Below, one piece after another: positions 23,417-31,522 of a stretch of 64,000 bases of DNA. The stretch lies in assembly GCF_000337835.1 (NCBI RefSeq), contig NZ_AOLM01000008.1, positions 186,001 to 250,000 of the forward strand, read 5' to 3'. The stretch's first letter is position 1, and the number at the start of each line of letters is the position of its first letter. The stretch is from Haloferax sulfurifontis ATCC BAA-897 (GTDB lineage Archaea > Halobacteriota > Halobacteria > Halobacteriales > Haloferacaceae). Under the pieces are notes generated by a model. The model saw only the letters and a program-made list of their open reading frames with translations. It ran no database searches and was not told where the DNA came from. The position numbers were made by a program, and so were the translations under genes.

Positions 23417-23911
23417 ATGGACGAGAAGGACCTTCGAATCCTCAAGGCCATCGGGACGCTCGAATCGGGGAGCCCCGACCGGATAACCGAGGAGACGGGC
23501 ATCCCGAAGTCGACCGTTCACTACCGCCTCGAACGGCTCCAAGAACAGGGCATCATCAAGAACGACATCTTCGACATCGACTTCGAGAAGGCCGGGCTGA
23601 ACCTCACGCTCATCACCGAGGTCTGGGCGGAGTACGGCTCGGAGTACCACAAGGAGGTCGGCGACAAACTCGGCGAGGTGCCCGGCGTCAACGAGGTGTA
23701 CTTCACGCTCGGCGACACCGACTTCGTCCTGATTTCGCACCTCGCCTCGCGAGCGATGGTCGAAGACCTCATCTCGGAGTTCGAGGAGATAGACGAGATT
23801 TCGCGGACGAGTTCGACGTTCGTCATCACGACCATCAAAGACGAGCCGAACCCGCTGAACGACTACGAACTCGAAGAACTGAAAGACGCGCTGCTTCCCG
23901 ACGTGTCGTAA
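23417..23911 (+). CDS. Lrp/AsnC-family transcription regulator (first copy)
   Basis: DNA-binding regulator of 164 residues. A winged helix-turn-helix at residues 1-50 (LRILKAIGTL ... GIPKSTVHYRLERLQEQGII) is followed by an AsnC/RAM ligand domain from about 65 to 140 (VNEVYFTLGDTDFVLIS). The ATG at 23417 lies about 25 nt from AATAATAT (23386-23393), so the gene looks leaderless. It converges on the amino-acid permease and probably regulates it or the aminotransferase pair, sensing an amino acid (inference). Confidence 0.88.
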   Translation: MDEKDLRILKAIGTLESGSPDRITEETGIPKSTVHYRLERLQEQGIIKNDIFDIDFEKAGLNLTLITEVWAEYGSEYHKEVGDKLGEVPGVNEVYFTLGDTDFVLISHLASRAMVEDLISEFEEIDEISRTSSTFVITTIKDEPNPLNDYELEELKDALLPDVS

Positions 23912-23939
23912 CGCGGTTCTCGTCGGGTCCGCGAACGGA

Positions 23940-25337
23940 TTAGTCTTCGAGTCGCTGGGCGCTCAGGTGCGCCTTGGCCTCCGTCCGGGTCGGAAGCCCG
24001 CCGGCGACGGCGAGCAGGACGACGCCGAGCAGACACCAGCCGCCGACCATCGCCCACTCGTAGGGCCACGCCAGCGCCGAGGGCGAGCCGGGGAGGTAGA
24101 GCCCGACGAAGAACACCGTCAACAGCAGGCCGAGCGCGCCGACAGCGTAGCCCGCGGGGAGCTTGAACGGCCGGTCGAAGTCGGGGTCGCGGTACCGGAG
24201 CACGAGGAACGAGACGACGACGAGGAGCCACGCCGTCACCATGCCGAGGCCGCCGGCGTTGACGACCCACACGAGCATCTGCTCGCCGAACAGGGGGGCG
24301 AGCGCCGCCAGCCCGCCGACGAGCACGATTGCGGTCGACGGCGTGTCGTGGTCGTCGTGGATCGTCGCGAGCGTCTCGGGGAGCATGTTCGAGTCGGCCA
24401 TGGCGTAGATGGCGCGGCTGGCTCCGAGGACGAAGCCGTTCCAACTCGTGAGGATGCCCGCGAGGCCGGCCAGCGCCATGATGCGGCCGATGGTCACGCT
24501 GTCGAACGCGATTTCCATCGCCGTCGCCGCGGGGAGCGAGCTCTCGACGAGCGTCGCGCCCGTGGCGACCTGTCCGGCCGCCCAGATGACGGCGATGTAG
24601 AACGCGGCGGCGCAGGCGACCGAGAGCCCGATGAGTCCGCCGAGGACCTTCGGCGACACGTCGGCCTCGCCCGCGGCCTGCGGAATCACGTCGAAGCCCA
24701 CGAACATGAACGGCGTCATGATGGCGACCGTGAACACGCCGCCGATGCCGGCTCCCGCGAGCGGCGGCGACGACGGCGAGGTGCCGTTGAACAGCGCGCC
24801 GAGGAGGAGCGTCAGGCCGGACAGCGTGATGACGAGCGCGAGAATCGCCTGGAACTGCGCGGCCGGGCGGACCCCCCGGTAATTGAGGTACGTGATGACC
24901 ACGGAGCCGATGACGCCCGTCGCCACCCACGTGCCGTAGACCGGCTGGCCGGCGACCGTCCAGAGTTCGAACACGTTGAAGCCGGGGACGATGTACGCGA
25001 GGGCGCTCGGGAGCGCAACCGCCTCGAACGCGACGACGCTGATGTAGCCGAAGATTATCGCCCACGTGCAGACGAACGAGCCGGCCGGCCCCAACGCCCG
25101 CATGCTGTAGACGTGTTCGCCGCCGACGAAGGGCATCGCCGAGGCGAGTTCGCCGTAGATGAGCGAGACGACGGACACCATGAACCCGCCGAGGATGAAC
25201 GCCGAAATCGCGCCGGTGACCCCGCTCTGGTCGATGAAGTACCCCGTCTGTACGATCCAACCCCATCCGATCATCGCGCCGAGCGCGAGCACGAACACGT
25301 CGCGCTTCGAGAGGACGCGTGAGAGTTCTCCTGTCAT
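23940..25337 (-). CDS. APC-superfamily amino-acid permease
   Basis: Secondary transporter of 465 residues with about 12 transmembrane segments. The N-terminal end LSKRDVFVLALGAMIGWGWI is the conserved first helix with the glycine-rich substrate loop, and FMFVGFDVIPQAAGE is the family's sixth-helix region. I chose the start MTGELSRVLS at 25337; an in-frame ATG 7 codons upstream lies in the AT-rich promoter. Neighbouring semialdehyde dehydrogenase, aminotransferase and Lrp regulators suggest uptake of GABA, putrescine or a related omega-amino compound, but specificity cannot be read from the sequence. Confidence 0.87.
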   Translation of the reverse strand: MTGELSRVLSKRDVFVLALGAMIGWGWIVQTGYFIDQSGVTGAISAFILGGFMVSVVSLIYGELASAMPFVGGEHVYSMRALGPAGSFVCTWAIIFGYISVVAFEAVALPSALAYIVPGFNVFELWTVAGQPVYGTWVATGVIGSVVITYLNYRGVRPAAQFQAILALVITLSGLTLLLGALFNGTSPSSPPLAGAGIGGVFTVAIMTPFMFVGFDVIPQAAGEADVSPKVLGGLIGLSVACAAAFYIAVIWAAGQVATGATLVESSLPAATAMEIAFDSVTIGRIMALAGLAGILTSWNGFVLGASRAIYAMADSNMLPETLATIHDDHDTPSTAIVLVGGLAALAPLFGEQMLVWVVNAGGLGMVTAWLLVVVSFLVLRYRDPDFDRPFKLPAGYAVGALGLLLTVFFVGLYLPGSPSALAWPYEWAMVGGWCLLGVVLLAVAGGLPTRTEAKAHLSAQRLED

Positions 25338-25602
25338 GGTTATGATTGACATCACCACATTCTAACTTACCCACTATATATCTTACTGTGTTCAATTTTT
25401 AGAGGAAATAAGGAATACAGTTCAATAGAGAATCATGGTCTGGGACGACAAACTGGCCGACGATTCACCGGAAAATCGCCAAACGGCCGGCGGTTCGAAC
25501 GGTAGTCAACTCGCAGAACCGAAAAAAAGCGTCCGCGTTCGATTCGCCTTCCGGGCGTCGCCGCGGGTGCCGTCGCGGCCGTCGCGCCGGGTTCCGGTTC
25601 GG
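25338..25602. promoter_or_regulatory. Permease promoter region and intergenic spacer
   Basis: Left part is AT-rich with the permease promoter (ACTATATATC near 25371-25380). ACTGTGTTCAA at 25385-25395 is repeated exactly upstream of the aminotransferase/dehydrogenase pair, and a shorter ACAGTTCAA is at 25417-25425. These are candidate Lrp-family sites. From about 25440 to the dehydrogenase stop at 25603 I see no gene. Confidence 0.5.
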
Positions 25603-26982
25603 TTACTCGTCGGCGGGCGCGTCCTCGACCCAGACCGTCTTCGTGTTGACGAACTCTCGAATCCCGTGTCGGGAGAGTTCGGTCCCGTAGCCCGAGTCTT
25701 TCGTCCCGCTGAAGGGGACTCGCGGGTCCGACGCGACGATGTGGTTGACGGCGACGTTACCCGCGGTGAGCTTCGTCGTGAGCGCCTCGCCGCGTTCCGA
25801 GTCGGCGGTCCAGACGCTCGCGCCGAGGCCGTAGGGCGTGTCGTTCGCCACGCGAATCGCCTCCGTCTCGTCTTCGACTTCGATGACGGTAGCGACGGGA
25901 CCGAACAGTTCCTCGGTCCTCGCGGGCGCGTCGTCGGGCACGTCGGTCAGCACCGTCGGCGGGTAGTAGTGGCCGGGTCGGTCGAGCGGTTCGCCGCCGA
26001 GTCGGAGCGTCGCGCCGGCCTCGACGGACGCCGTGACCTGCTCGTGGAGCGTCTCCATGAGGTCCGCCCGCGCCTGTGGCCCCACGTCAGTTCCGGGGTC
26101 CGTCGGGTCGCCGACGGTCAGCGCGCGCATCTCCTCGGTGAAGCGTTCGACGAACTCGTCGTAGACTCCCTCGTGGACGAGAAAGCGCTTCGCGGCGATG
26201 CAGGACTGGCCGTTGTTCTGCGTTCGCGCCCGCGCGGCCTGCTTCGCGGTCGCTTCGAGCGGCGCGTCGTCGAGGACGATGAACGGGTCGCTCCCGCCGA
26301 GTTCGAGCACCGTCGGCTTGAGTTCGCGGCCGCTCGTCTCCGCGACGGCCCGTCCAGCGCGGGTGCTTCCGGTCAGACTCACGCCCCGAACCCGGTCGTC
26401 TTCGATGACGCCGGCGACGCGCTCGGCGGGAATCTGCAGCGAGGTGAACACGTCGTCGGGATAGCCCGCCCGCTCGAAGACGGAGGCGATGGCGTCGGCA
26501 CAGCCGAAGACGTTCGGCGCGTGCTTGAGCACGGCGACGTTGCCGGCGGTGATGTGCGGGGCCGCGAACCGGAACACCTGCCAGAACGGGAAGTTCCACG
26601 GCATCACCGCGAGCACCGGGCCGATGGGCTCGTAGGAGACGTACGTCTTCGACCCCGGCACGGTGCCGATGTGCTCGTCCTGCAGGAACTCGGCGGCGTG
26701 TTCGGCGTAGTAGTCGCAGACCCACGCGCACTTTTCGACCTCGGAGACCGCCTGCTCTATGGGCTTGCCCATCTCTTCTGTCATCAGGCTCGCGTACTCC
26801 TCGCTGTGCTCGCGCAGCACGTCGGCCGCGGACGCGAGCAACTTCTCGCGCCGCGAAATCGGGGTCTCGCGCCACGATTCGAACCGGTCCCACGCGGCGT
26901 CCAAGCGCGCGTCGACCGTCGCCTCGTCGTGTTCCTCGTGCGTCTCGATGACTTCCTCGGTTGCGGGGTTGATGGATTTCAT
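25603..26982 (-). CDS. NAD(P)-dependent succinate-semialdehyde-type dehydrogenase
   Basis: Aldehyde dehydrogenase of 459 residues that likely oxidises the semialdehyde released by the adjacent aminotransferase. It shows the coenzyme region AVMPWNFPFWQVFRFAAP, VSLTGSTRAGRA, the general-base motif TVLELGGSDPF and the catalytic cysteine in NNGQSCIAAKRF. The ATG at 26982 begins the family N-terminus MKSINPATEEV; the reading frame extends upstream through intergenic DNA without family similarity. Divergent from the aminotransferase. The short N-terminus and WNFPFWQ motif match the YneI/Sad and GabD branch. Confidence 0.88.
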   Translation of the reverse strand: MKSINPATEEVIETHEEHDEATVDARLDAAWDRFESWRETPISRREKLLASAADVLREHSEEYASLMTEEMGKPIEQAVSEVEKCAWVCDYYAEHAAEFLQDEHIGTVPGSKTYVSYEPIGPVLAVMPWNFPFWQVFRFAAPHITAGNVAVLKHAPNVFGCADAIASVFERAGYPDDVFTSLQIPAERVAGVIEDDRVRGVSLTGSTRAGRAVAETSGRELKPTVLELGGSDPFIVLDDAPLEATAKQAARARTQNNGQSCIAAKRFLVHEGVYDEFVERFTEEMRALTVGDPTDPGTDVGPQARADLMETLHEQVTASVEAGATLRLGGEPLDRPGHYYPPTVLTDVPDDAPARTEELFGPVATVIEVEDETEAIRVANDTPYGLGASVWTADSERGEALTTKLTAGNVAVNHIVASDPRVPFSGTKDSGYGTELSRHGIREFVNTKTVWVEDAPADE

Positions 26983-27241
26983 GGTCGGCTCTCGGGAGCG
27001 CGGCGGTCGCTCGCGACTCCCGCTTGCCCCGACTGTCGTCCCAGATGTTGATAAATGTTCCAGTAGAGTGAGATTATTTGGACTGTGTTCAACGAGCCAT
27101 CGGTGGCGAACGGAGTCGAGTACGAGGTATCCAGCCACGTTCGAGTTCCGTGCGACCGTCTTGCGACCGAAGATGATGGCTGAATTCGAACTTTGTCCTA
27201 CACAGTATAATTTATTAGGATTCAGTTTAGAACTTGTGTTC
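26983..27241. promoter_or_regulatory. Divergent promoter region, dehydrogenase and aminotransferase
   Basis: AT-rich 259-bp spacer. TATAATTTATTA at 27206-27217 lies about 25 nt before the aminotransferase ATG. On the minus strand TTTATCAA near 27047-27054 may serve the dehydrogenase. ACTGTGTTCAA at 27082-27092 repeats the permease-promoter element exactly, and TTGTGTTCA (27234-27242) overlaps the aminotransferase start. Confidence 0.55.
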
Positions 27242-28552
27242 ATGAGAGAACGGACGACGAACTCGTCGGTCGAGGCGGCGTACGACGACTACCTCATGCC
27301 GATTTGGAAATCGCTGAACGTCCCGGTCGAGCGGGCGTCCGGCTGTACCCTCGAAGACTTCGACGGCAACGAGTACCTCGACGTGTTCTCCGGCATCTCG
27401 GTGACGAACGTCGGACACAACAACGAGGCCGTCGTCGAGGCCGCGACCGAGCAGTTAGAGGAGTTCGTCCACGGCTGTTCGTACGTCCACCCCAACCGGC
27501 CGGTGGCCGACCTCGCGGAGACCATCGCCGAGGTGACGCCGGGCGTCCTCCAGAAGTCCTTCTTCTGTAACTCCGGCACCGAGGCGGTCGAGGGGGCCAT
27601 CAAGCTCGCCCGGAAGTACACCGGCTCCAAGGAGGTCATCTCGCTGGAGATGGGCTTCCACGGCCGCACCCTCGGAAGCCTCGCGCTCACCGGCAACAGG
27701 GCCTACAAGCAGGACATGGCCCCGACGATTAACGACGTGGCTCACACAGCGCCGCCGTACGCCTACCGGTGTCCCCGCTGTGATGGCGACACCTGCGGCG
27801 CGGACTGCGCCGACGCGCTCGAACGGGTCATCGGCTCGCACACCAGCGGCGACCTCGCGGCGGTCGTCGTCGAACCCGTCATGGGCGAGGCCGGCATCGT
27901 CGTCCCCTCGGAGGCGTGGCTCAAGCGCGTGCGGGACATCGCCCACGACCACGGCGCGCTCCTCATCGCCGACGAGGTCCAGACCGGCTACGGCCGCACC
28001 GGCGAACTGTTCGCCACAGAGCACTTCGGCGTCGAACCGGACATCCTGACGCAGGCGAAGGGCATCGCAAACGGCCTGCCCCTCGGCGCGTTCACGGCCC
28101 CCGCGGAAATCGCCGACGCGTTCGGCTCCGGCGACCACCTCTCGACGTTCGGCGGCAACCCCGTCGCCTGCGCCGCCGCGCTGGCGACCATCGAGGAACT
28201 CCAGAACGGCATCATCGACAACGCCCGCGAGAACGGCGAGTGGCTCTCGGCCGAACTCGCCACGCTCGAATCCGACTACGACGTGGTCGGCGAGGCCCGC
28301 GGCCTCGGGCTGATGCAGGGCATCGAACTCGTCGACCCGGAGACGACCGGCCCGCAACACGTCGCGCCCGCCCCGGACAAGGACCTCGCGGCCGCGGTCG
28401 GCGAGCACCTCCGCGAGGAGTCCAACGTCGTCATGGGCGTCGGCGGCTACTACAAGAACGTCATGCGCTTCCAGCCGCCGCTGACGATTTCGCAGGCGCA
28501 ACTCGGCGAGGCCGTCGACGCGCTCCGCGCCGCGCTGGACGACCTGGCCTGA
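27242..28552 (+). CDS. Class-III aminotransferase, GABA/omega-amino acid type
   Basis: PLP enzyme of 436 residues that transfers the amino group of an omega-amino acid to a keto acid. It shows FCNSGTEAVEGAIKLARKYTG (cofactor phosphate), IADEVQTGYGRTGELF and the Schiff-base lysine in LTQAKGIANGLPLGA. A small cysteine group, YRCPRCDGDTCGADC (about residues 176-190), is unusual in the family and could bind metal. ATG 27242 was chosen because it is leaderless relative to the TATA element; the long upstream frame covers promoter DNA. Alanine-glyoxylate (AGXT2-like) activity is an alternative. Divergent partner of the dehydrogenase. Confidence 0.87.
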   Translation: MRERTTNSSVEAAYDDYLMPIWKSLNVPVERASGCTLEDFDGNEYLDVFSGISVTNVGHNNEAVVEAATEQLEEFVHGCSYVHPNRPVADLAETIAEVTPGVLQKSFFCNSGTEAVEGAIKLARKYTGSKEVISLEMGFHGRTLGSLALTGNRAYKQDMAPTINDVAHTAPPYAYRCPRCDGDTCGADCADALERVIGSHTSGDLAAVVVEPVMGEAGIVVPSEAWLKRVRDIAHDHGALLIADEVQTGYGRTGELFATEHFGVEPDILTQAKGIANGLPLGAFTAPAEIADAFGSGDHLSTFGGNPVACAAALATIEELQNGIIDNARENGEWLSAELATLESDYDVVGEARGLGLMQGIELVDPETTGPQHVAPAPDKDLAAAVGEHLREESNVVMGVGGYYKNVMRFQPPLTISQAQLGEAVDALRAALDDLA

Positions 28553-28585
28553 ACAGGAGTCCTCCTTACCGCGCACTCGACCGAT

Positions 28586-29116
28586 TCAGGGGCGGTCCAG
28601 CTCTTTGTCCCACGCCTTCCACGTCTTCAGAAGCGGGATGATGGTGTAGTCGTCGACGATTTCCTCGCCGTCGAAGAGGTCCCAGACGTACTCCTTCAGC
28701 GCGTTCAGGTCGGTGTGCCACGCGCTGAAGACGAGGTCGTACTCGCCGAGACAGGAACTCGTGTTGTAGACGAGTCCCTCGTCGATGAGCATCGTGATGA
28801 ACTCGGTCCGCACGTCGGAAGAGACGTGCTGATTGAACGAGACGAGCACCTGCGCGTCGGCGAGGTCGGCCTCCTGGAGGACGATGACCGCGAGGATTTC
28901 GAGCACGTCGCTCTCCTGAAGCTTCTCGCGGCGGCGACGAACCGCGGTCCGGGAGAGACCGACGCGCTCGGCGAGCTCCGTGTCTGAGATGCGGCCGTTC
29001 TCGTTGAGCGCGCGGAATATCTCGTAGTCGTGCTCGTCGAGGTAGTTTTCGAGGACCGCCTCCGGCGTGTTCGGGTCGGACGGGGCGTCGGCGGACGTGA
29101 GGTCGGGGTTTTCCAT
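28586..29116 (-). CDS. Lrp/AsnC-family transcription regulator (second copy)
   Basis: Regulator of 176 residues: acidic N-terminal 25 residues, helix-turn-helix at about 30-70 (RALNENGRISDTELAERVGL and SRTAVRRRREKL), then an AsnC-type ligand domain with SSCLGEYDLVFSAW. It converges on the aminotransferase gene, ending 34 bp from its stop. It likely responds to the amino acid handled by that enzyme (inference). Similar in layout to the regulator at 23417 but clearly a separate paralog. Confidence 0.87.
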   Translation of the reverse strand: MENPDLTSADAPSDPNTPEAVLENYLDEHDYEIFRALNENGRISDTELAERVGLSRTAVRRRREKLQESDVLEILAVIVLQEADLADAQVLVSFNQHVSSDVRTEFITMLIDEGLVYNTSSCLGEYDLVFSAWHTDLNALKEYVWDLFDGEEIVDDYTIIPLLKTWKAWDKELDRP

Positions 29117-29321
29117 GGTCGGATGTATTCGGGGGTTCGATTTGAAACTGCTGGTGGCGTAAACGAATCAAAACGACACGTGAGTTGTGCCGAATTGGCT
29201 AGTCAACGCGTCGGGGCGGGGTGGTGGTACGAGTTGGTTCGGTCGCGGGACGCCGCGCGAAACGCGGCGTCGAGGGCGATTCAGCGGTTAGGACGGCGGT
29301 GGGACCGCGGCGACCGCGGCG

Positions 29322-30437
29322 TCACCATCCCGTCTCGTCCCGCGAAAGCGGGTCGTAGGGGATGTCGTAGCCGAACGCTTCGGGGCCGATGACGTCGAGC
29401 GCCTCGGGCGTCGTGAGCAGTTCGGGCGCGGGAACGCCGAGGACGCGGACGCGCTGGCCGTACCGTAGCGCGTCGGTCATGACCGGCGCGCCGGTGTCGG
29501 TGTCGACGAGGCAGATGAGGTCGGGGACGGTCGTGAGAAGCTCGCCGTCGTCGTCCCGCGCGACGAGGAACTCGTTTTGGAACTCGATTTCGAGAGTCGC
29601 GTCCTCGTCCAACCCGGCGAGCGTGACGCTCCCGAGGGCGAAGCCGTCTCGGTTGCGCCGGTGTACGTCCACGATTTTGCCGGCGAACAGCTCCTCGCCG
29701 CCGAGGAGTTCGCGGCCGGCGTCGACGGGGTCGGTGCCGGCGTCGCGGGCGCGTTCGACCGCCCGCCCGAGTTCGGTGGCGAGCGAGACGGTGTGGGGGA
29801 CCGCGTACTCCGAGACGAACTCGCCGGTCATGAGCGGGAAGGCGTAGCCCGAGCGGCCGCCCATCTGAACGGTGATGGCCCGCGCGAGGTCTTCGAGGCG
29901 CTTGGCCGAGTCGATGTCCCGGTAGACGACCTGATTGCCGCGCTCGTCGGTCGTCGCCGCGTAGTTCACGGGCGTCCCGTAGATGAAGAACGTGTCCATC
30001 TGGAGTTCGGGGAACGCCCGGCCCATGCCGTCGGCGTCGACCACGGGGAGGTCGGTCATCGCCCCCACGCACAGCGGGGCCATGCTGTTCGCGCCGCCGA
30101 TTTCGCCGGGGATGAGCGCGTCGACCGTCTCGCCGGAGAGGTCCTCGATGGCCCGAAGCGACTGCACTTCCTCGTCGCCGCCGGCGAACTTCTCGACGCT
30201 GATGGTGGGCGCGCCCATCCCGCCGACGCTCGCCACGGTGGCGTCCGCCGACAGGTCCCGCGGGTCGACCAGTTCGACCGAGTCGGGGTAGGCGTCGTCT
30301 TCGAGGAGCGTCTGGAGTCGCAGGCGGCCGAGGCGGGGGTTGCCGCCCCCGCCGGTGCCGAGGATGCCCGCGCCGGTGCCGAGCGCCTCGAGGTCGTCGA
30401 GCGTTATCTCCGTCAGGTGTGGGATGTCGAAACTCAT
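29322..30437 (-). CDS. DUF917 protein, paralog 3 of the hydantoinase-like operon
   Basis: Family of unproven role in archaea; the Pfam family has, as I recall, been linked to S-methyl-thiohydantoin desulfurization. The 371 residues open with the family signature ILGTGGGGNPRLGRL (about 26-40), then GGMGAPTISVEKF, VVDADGMGRAFPELQ and, late, EIEFQNEFLVAR. The ATG at 30437 overlaps the stop of the preceding DUF917 gene. It is last in the nine-gene operon; the longer open frame upstream is a shadow. The three paralogs differ enough to suggest distinct substrates or a hetero-oligomer (inference). Confidence 0.85.
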   Translation of the reverse strand: MSFDIPHLTEITLDDLEALGTGAGILGTGGGGNPRLGRLRLQTLLEDDAYPDSVELVDPRDLSADATVASVGGMGAPTISVEKFAGGDEEVQSLRAIEDLSGETVDALIPGEIGGANSMAPLCVGAMTDLPVVDADGMGRAFPELQMDTFFIYGTPVNYAATTDERGNQVVYRDIDSAKRLEDLARAITVQMGGRSGYAFPLMTGEFVSEYAVPHTVSLATELGRAVERARDAGTDPVDAGRELLGGEELFAGKIVDVHRRNRDGFALGSVTLAGLDEDATLEIEFQNEFLVARDDDGELLTTVPDLICLVDTDTGAPVMTDALRYGQRVRVLGVPAPELLTTPEALDVIGPEAFGYDIPYDPLSRDETGW

Positions 30438-31522
30438 GGGTGGTCCGCGAGTGGTTCGTAGGTCGCTTCGAGGCCGAACGACGCCGGCCCCCACACGTCG
30501 AGCGCGGCGGGCGTCCGCATTATCTCGGGCGTCCGGATGCCAAGCACGCGGACCCGCGCCCCGTACCGGAGGCTCTCGGTCGGAATCGGACCGCCCGTCT
30601 CGCGGTCGAGGACGGTGATGAGGTCGGGGACGGTCGCCACGTAGCTCCCGTCGACCGCCGCGCCGAGGTTCTCGTTTTGGAACTCGATGCGCATCGTCGA
30701 GCCCTCGTCGCCGTCGAGGCCGTCGATATCGACGTGGCCGAAGACGAACCCGCGCTCGGTGCGGCGCTGGACGTCCACGATTTTCCCCTCGAACAGCGAC
30801 CGCGCCTCGCCGTAAATCGACTCGCGGGTCACCTCGCGGATGGCGCTCATCGCGTCGTCCTCGGCGAGTCGGAGCGCGCGGCCGAGGTTCTTCGCGAGCG
30901 ACATCGTGCCGGGGATGGCGGTCTCTTTGACCTGCGTCCCGGTCATCGGGTAGTCCGAGACGTAGGCGACGCCGCCCATTCTGACGGTGACGCCGCGGGC
31001 CAGCCACTCCAACTGGTCGTTGTCCTCGGTCTCGATGAGGCAGGTGCTCCCCTGCTCGTCGCTGACGGCCGCGGGCGTCCCGCTGACGCCGTAGATGTTG
31101 AACGTCTCGTGTTGGAGTTCGGGGAACGCTCGGCCCATGCCGTCGGCGTCCACCACGGGAAGCCCGCGGCGGGCCGCGACGGCGAAGGGGAACGTCGAGT
31201 TGATGCCGCCGCACTCGATCGGCATCGTCGCGTCGGCGGTCTTCCCGAGTTCGCGCTCGATTCGCTCCATCGAAGTGACGGCTTCCCGCCCGCTGGGGAG
31301 CTTCTCGACCGAGACGGTCGGTGCGCCCATCTGGGCGGTCGGGATGACGAAGTCGTCCGCGTCCAGTTCGTCCGGGGGGAGAAGTTCGACGGGGCCGAAC
31401 TCCTCGATGGCCTGTTTCGCCACGAGCTTGCCGACGTGGGGGTCGCCCCCGCCGCCGGTCCCGAGGACGGTCGCGCCGAGCGCGATGTCCTCTATCTCCT
31501 CGACGCCGATTTCGACCGTCAT
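30434..31522 (-). CDS. DUF917 protein, paralog 2
   Basis: The 362-residue middle-placed DUF917 copy. It starts close to the signature TVLGTGGGGDPHVGKLVAKQ and contains MGAPTVSVEKLPSG, VVDADGMGRAFPELQ and RIEFQNENLGA. It looks closer to paralog 1 than to paralog 3 (shared GGGGDP and AKQ/AQQAIEE-FGP-type start). The start overlaps the HyuA stop by one base (TGATG), and the stop overlaps paralog 3 by 4 nt, so dosage is coupled. Confidence 0.86.
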   Translation of the reverse strand: MTVEIGVEEIEDIALGATVLGTGGGGDPHVGKLVAKQAIEEFGPVELLPPDELDADDFVIPTAQMGAPTVSVEKLPSGREAVTSMERIERELGKTADATMPIECGGINSTFPFAVAARRGLPVVDADGMGRAFPELQHETFNIYGVSGTPAAVSDEQGSTCLIETEDNDQLEWLARGVTVRMGGVAYVSDYPMTGTQVKETAIPGTMSLAKNLGRALRLAEDDAMSAIREVTRESIYGEARSLFEGKIVDVQRRTERGFVFGHVDIDGLDGDEGSTMRIEFQNENLGAAVDGSYVATVPDLITVLDRETGGPIPTESLRYGARVRVLGIRTPEIMRTPAALDVWGPASFGLEATYEPLADHP

